In this document: positions 14,396 to 17,064 of the stretch, one piece after another
Layout: each line of letters begins with the position of its first letter
Numbering within the stretch: position 1 is the stretch's first letter
NCBI RefSeq assembly: GCF_014384995.1
Contig: NZ_JACRSY010000046.1
Coordinates: 1 to 17,064 of the forward strand
DNA from: Zhenhengia yiwuensis
Lineage (GTDB): Bacteria > Bacillota > Clostridia > Lachnospirales > Cellulosilyticaceae
Length of the DNA: 17,064 bases
Reading direction: 5' to 3'
Notes under the pieces: model-generated
Database searches by the model: none
What the model saw: the letters and a program-made list of their open reading frames with translations, nothing else
What the model was told of the DNA's origin: nothing
Made by a program: the position numbers and the translations under genes

Positions 14396-15712
14396 ATGGA
14401 TATTAAAACAAAATTAGAGATTTTATCAGATGCAGCTAAATATGATGTATCCTGTTCCTCTTCAGGCTCTAAGAGGCAATCTAAGAAAGGCGCTTTAGGT
14501 TCTACTGAAGCCAGTGGTATATGCCATTCTTTTACGCCTGACGGCAGATGTATTTCATTACTAAAAATTTTACTCACTAATTATTGTATTTATGATTGTG
14601 CCTATTGTATTAACAGACAGTCTAATGATGTGCGGCGTGCGGCTTTCACACCTGATGAAGTCGTTAGCTTAACTATGAACTTCTATAGGCGTAATTATAT
14701 AGAAGGTCTCTTCTTAAGCTCTGCTATTATTAAGGATCCAAATCATACAATGGAACTTTTGACTACAGTACTTAAGAAACTACGCATTGAACACGAGTTT
14801 AGAGGCTATATTCATGTTAAAGCCATACCTGGTGCAAGTGAAGACCTCATTAATGAATGTGGGCTTTATGCAGACCGTATGAGTGTTAATATTGAACTCC
14901 CATCTTCTAAGTCCCTTAAACTGCTAGCACCTAGTAAAGCTAAACAAGATATATTAAAACCTATGGGGCTTATTAAATCTCATATTCTAGAAAGTCAAGA
15001 TAACCGTAAGTCTTTCCGTCATGCACCTCTCTTTGTACCTGGTGGGCAAAGTACACAACTTATAGTAGGGGCATCTCCAGAAAGTGACTTAAGCATTATG
15101 AATCTAAGTCAGGGGCTTTATGATAAATATTCACTTAAACGTGTTTATTACTCAGCTTATATTCCTATTAATCAAGGCAATAACTTGCCTATACTTAAGT
15201 CTCCTCCTGTTATGCGTGAACATAGACTCTACCAAGGTGACTGGTTATTACGTCTTTATGGTTTCAGAGCAAATGAACTACTAAATGAACAAAACCCTAA
15301 CTTTGATATTAACTTTGATCCTAAGACCTCCTGGGCACTACGTAATATGCATCTCTTTCCCATTGAAGTTAATAAAGCTCCTTACGAAATGCTTATACGT
15401 GTGCCCGGTATTGGACTTAATGGTGCCAAGAAGATTATAAGTGCTAGACGACTTACTAACTTAACCTTTGAAGACTTAAAAAAGTTACGTATTGTTTTAA
15501 AACGTGCACAATATTTTATATTATGTAATGGAAAGTATAATGGAAATGTATCCTATGATGATGAGAAAATTCGCCTTGCTATGAAACCCGAATTAGACCT
15601 TAATATAGTTGAAAACAATGCTACCCAACTTAGCTTATTTGATCAACCTCATTCTAAGTCAAGAATTTTACTCTTAGATGATTTACCAACTGCATTAACA
15701 GGAGAATTATAA
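14396..15712 (+). CDS. Putative DNA modification/repair radical SAM protein (TIGR03916-like)
   Basis: This 438-aa protein has the radical SAM iron-sulfur motif CxxxCxxC as CIYDCAYC (C64, C68, C71), a radical SAM barrel to about residue 290, and a helix-hairpin-helix DNA-binding segment at about 331-352 (IRVPGIGLNGAKKI). It matches the family annotated as a putative DNA modification/repair radical SAM protein that travels with the TIGR03915 protein, here 3 nt downstream. The reaction is not known. Near the C-terminus, QLSLF (411-415, in ATQLSLFDQ) fits the QL(S/D)LF consensus for binding the beta sliding clamp. It starts at ATG 14396 after AAGGTG, 5 nt away. The promoter carries an SOS box, so induction by DNA damage is predicted. 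Confidence 0.92.
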   Translation: MDIKTKLEILSDAAKYDVSCSSSGSKRQSKKGALGSTEASGICHSFTPDGRCISLLKILLTNYCIYDCAYCINRQSNDVRRAAFTPDEVVSLTMNFYRRNYIEGLFLSSAIIKDPNHTMELLTTVLKKLRIEHEFRGYIHVKAIPGASEDLINECGLYADRMSVNIELPSSKSLKLLAPSKAKQDILKPMGLIKSHILESQDNRKSFRHAPLFVPGGQSTQLIVGASPESDLSIMNLSQGLYDKYSLKRVYYSAYIPINQGNNLPILKSPPVMREHRLYQGDWLLRLYGFRANELLNEQNPNFDINFDPKTSWALRNMHLFPIEVNKAPYEMLIRVPGIGLNGAKKIISARRLTNLTFEDLKKLRIVLKRAQYFILCNGKYNGNVSYDDEKIRLAMKPELDLNIVENNATQLSLFDQPHSKSRILLLDDLPTALTGEL

Positions 15713-15715
15713 ATT

Positions 15716-16465
15716 ATGAAAAATTATTTATATGATGGAAGTTTTGAAGGCTTTCTTACTGCCATTTTCTATGCTTACCAAGATAAAGAGTCTCCTCTTA
15801 TTACTAGAGAACTCAATTATATACCTAATCTCCTTTATGAACCTATTAAAGTTAACGTAGAGCAAGATAAGTTTAAGCGGGTTTATACAAGTATTCAGAC
15901 TAAACTCTCTACTTCTATTCTCTCGACTGTCTACTATCTTTATCTAAGTGAGTTAAAAGGATTTGAGAATCTCTGTTTAGATTATCTTAAATTATGCTAC
16001 CGCTATGGTGAAAGTATTAATCTAGCTAAAAATAATGACACAATTATTCAAGTAGATTCTTTCCGTCGTAAGGTAACACTTGAAGTTCATCGTTTTAATG
16101 GTTTTGTTCGCTTTAAAGAGATTGGCCCTAAGTATTTCTATGCTCAAATAGAACCTGACCACAATATTCTTCCTCTTTTATCTGAACACTTTACTAAAAG
16201 GTTCTCTGACCAACGTTTTATTATTCATGATTTAAAAAGAAAGACTGCTCTTGTGTATAATCAAGAAGAAGTCTACTTACAGCAACTAACTTTAGAAGAG
16301 TCTCATGCCTTAGCAAGTACTAATATCATTGATCCCTTTCAAGACTTATTCAAAAGCTATTATGATGGTACAACTATTAAAGAACGTAAAAATCCTAAAT
16401 TACAAAGAAGTTTTGTGCCTAAACGTTATTGGAAGCATCTTGCTGAGATGTGTACATTAGATTAA
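15716..16465 (+). CDS. TIGR03915/DUF4130-family putative DNA repair protein
   Basis: This 249-aa partner of the radical SAM protein has the N-terminal family hallmark YDGSFEGFLTAIFYAY (about residues 6-21) and a C-terminal DUF4130 segment, with IIDPFQDLFKSYYDGTTIKE and RKNPKLQRSFVPKRYWKHL at the end. In some bacteria the same domain is fused to a uracil-DNA glycosylase-like (UdgX-type) domain; here it stands alone, without the glycosylase. It starts at ATG 15716, 3 nt after the upstream stop, with GGAGAA inside the end of the upstream gene, so the two are cotranscribed and probably function together. The biochemical role is unestablished; the association with SOS control suggests DNA-damage processing. 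Confidence 0.92.
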   Translation: MKNYLYDGSFEGFLTAIFYAYQDKESPLITRELNYIPNLLYEPIKVNVEQDKFKRVYTSIQTKLSTSILSTVYYLYLSELKGFENLCLDYLKLCYRYGESINLAKNNDTIIQVDSFRRKVTLEVHRFNGFVRFKEIGPKYFYAQIEPDHNILPLLSEHFTKRFSDQRFIIHDLKRKTALVYNQEEVYLQQLTLEESHALASTNIIDPFQDLFKSYYDGTTIKERKNPKLQRSFVPKRYWKHLAEMCTLD

Positions 16466-16494
16466 ATAAACTAAGATAAAAAGTATATTAAAAC

Positions 16495-16550
16495 AAAAAA
16501 ACATATTCAACAATCCTACACTCATACAGGATTCTTGAATATGTTTTTTT
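16495..16550. terminator. Bidirectional terminator between repair operon and rRNA operon
   Basis: AAAAAAACATATTCAA pairs with TTGAATATGTTTTTTT, with an inner stem AATCCT / AGGATT around a 10-nt loop. It can end the radical SAM operon on the plus strand and the 23S-5S-tRNA-Leu transcript on the minus strand. Confidence 0.9.
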
Positions 16551-16557
16551 AAATATA

Positions 16558-16641
16558 TGCCCGAGACCGGAATCGAACCGGTACGAGGGTTAGCTCGCAG
16601 GATTTTAAGTCCTGTGCGTCTGCCAGTTCCGCCACTCGGGC
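16558..16641 (-). tRNA. tRNA-Leu(UAA), rRNA-operon copy
   Basis: An 84-nt minus-strand cloverleaf with acceptor GCCCGAG / CTCGGGC, anticodon arm CAGGA-CTTAAAA-TCCTG (anticodon TAA), variable arm CGAGCTAACCCTCG and T-loop GGTTCGATTCC. It lies 10 nt after 5S and should be processed from the rRNA transcript. Confidence 0.97.
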
Positions 16642-16651
16642 ATATTAAAAA

Positions 16652-16768
16652 TTTGGCAACCACCTACTCTCCCAGGCCGTCTCCAGCCAAGTACCATCGG
16701 CCGCTTTAGTCTTAACCTACGTGTTCGGTATGGGAACGGGTGTTTCCCTAAAGCGCATCGTCACCAAA
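16652..16768 (-). rRNA. rrf: 5S ribosomal RNA
   Basis: A 117-nt minus-strand gene. The ends pair (TTTGGTGAC / GGTTGCCAAA), and the conserved CCCGTTCCCATACCGAAC and GGCCTGGGAGAGTAGGT blocks are present. It lies about 75 nt downstream of 23S; that spacer shows short complementary segments (GAGTAT / ATACTC) that may form the processing stem. Confidence 0.96.
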
Positions 16769-16842
16769 AATATTTGAGTATTTTATTTGCCTTTCTTATA
16801 CTCTCAAAAACAAATACTGCAACAAGTTAACCTTGTTTTTTT

Positions 16843-17064
16843 AGGTCAAACCCTCGAACCGTTAGTATTGGTCAGCTACACATGTTACCATGCTTACACC
16901 TCCAACCTATCTACCTCGTAGTCTACAAGGGGTCTTACTCCTTTCGGATGGGAAGTCTTATCTTGAGGTCTGTTTCACGCTTAGATGCCTTCAGCGTTTA
17001 TCAGTTCCAGACTTGGCTACTCTGCTATAGGCTTGGCAGCCTAACAGATGCACCAGCGGTCCGT
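16843..17064 (-). rRNA. rrl: 23S ribosomal RNA, 3' end (partial)
   Basis: The minus strand carries the conserved 23S terminus (GACCAATACTAACGGTTCGA, then GGGTTTGACC near 16844) and the preceding domain VI sequence. The remaining part lies beyond the right edge. The exact 3' end is estimated. Confidence 0.97.

Overview
The window looks like a piece of an AT-rich, low-GC Gram-positive anaerobe, most likely class Clostridia. Pointers are strong GGAGG-type ribosome binding sites, U-rich intrinsic terminators, a Gram-positive-type GAAC-N4-GTTC SOS box, and a thioredoxin reductase without the usual NADPH-phosphate motif. The rRNA fragments fit a Lachnospirales / Cellulosilyticum-like lineage, but the genus is a guess from memory and was not tested.

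The window is the interval between two rRNA operons that both run leftwards. At the right edge are the 3' end of a 23S gene, 5S and tRNA-Leu(UAA), all on the minus strand. At the left edge is the 5' end of the next operon's 16S gene, with its promoter and boxA leader. Four more tRNA-related units lie between: tRNA-Ser(UGA) alone, tRNA-Asp(GUC) with a second tRNA-Leu(UAA), and tRNA-Arg(UCU). The three promoters of these isolated tRNA units share an imperfect palindrome over the -35 box.

Reading left to right: a decayed mechanosensitive-channel (MscS) pseudogene sits directly upstream of the rRNA promoter. Next are two tandemly duplicated small Arg/Asp-rich proteins with cysteine-rich ends. An AAC(3)-family acetyltransferase follows in the opposite orientation. 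A tight minus-strand operon encodes thioredoxin reductase, thioredoxin and an aryl-sulfate sulfotransferase (ASST) with no signal peptide. Divergent from it are a Crp/Fnr-family regulator and two paralogous SLC13/DASS-like permeases. A Crp/Fnr-type palindrome centred at -41.5 of a predicted trxB promoter, with a copy at about -42 upstream of the second permease, suggests that the regulator, redox pair, sulfotransferase and permeases form one module.

The right half holds a LysR regulator, a PadR / permease-prefix (HAAS) membrane protein / DUF4097 operon, and a two-gene radical SAM plus TIGR03915/DUF4130 DNA-repair-type operon. The last has an apparent LexA (SOS) box inside its promoter, and a beta-clamp-binding-like QLSLF motif near the C terminus of the radical SAM protein.

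The best candidates for something under-described are the cytoplasmic ASST with its own thioredoxin system, and the SOS-controlled radical SAM repair pair. No transposase, integrase, CRISPR array or phage gene was seen.
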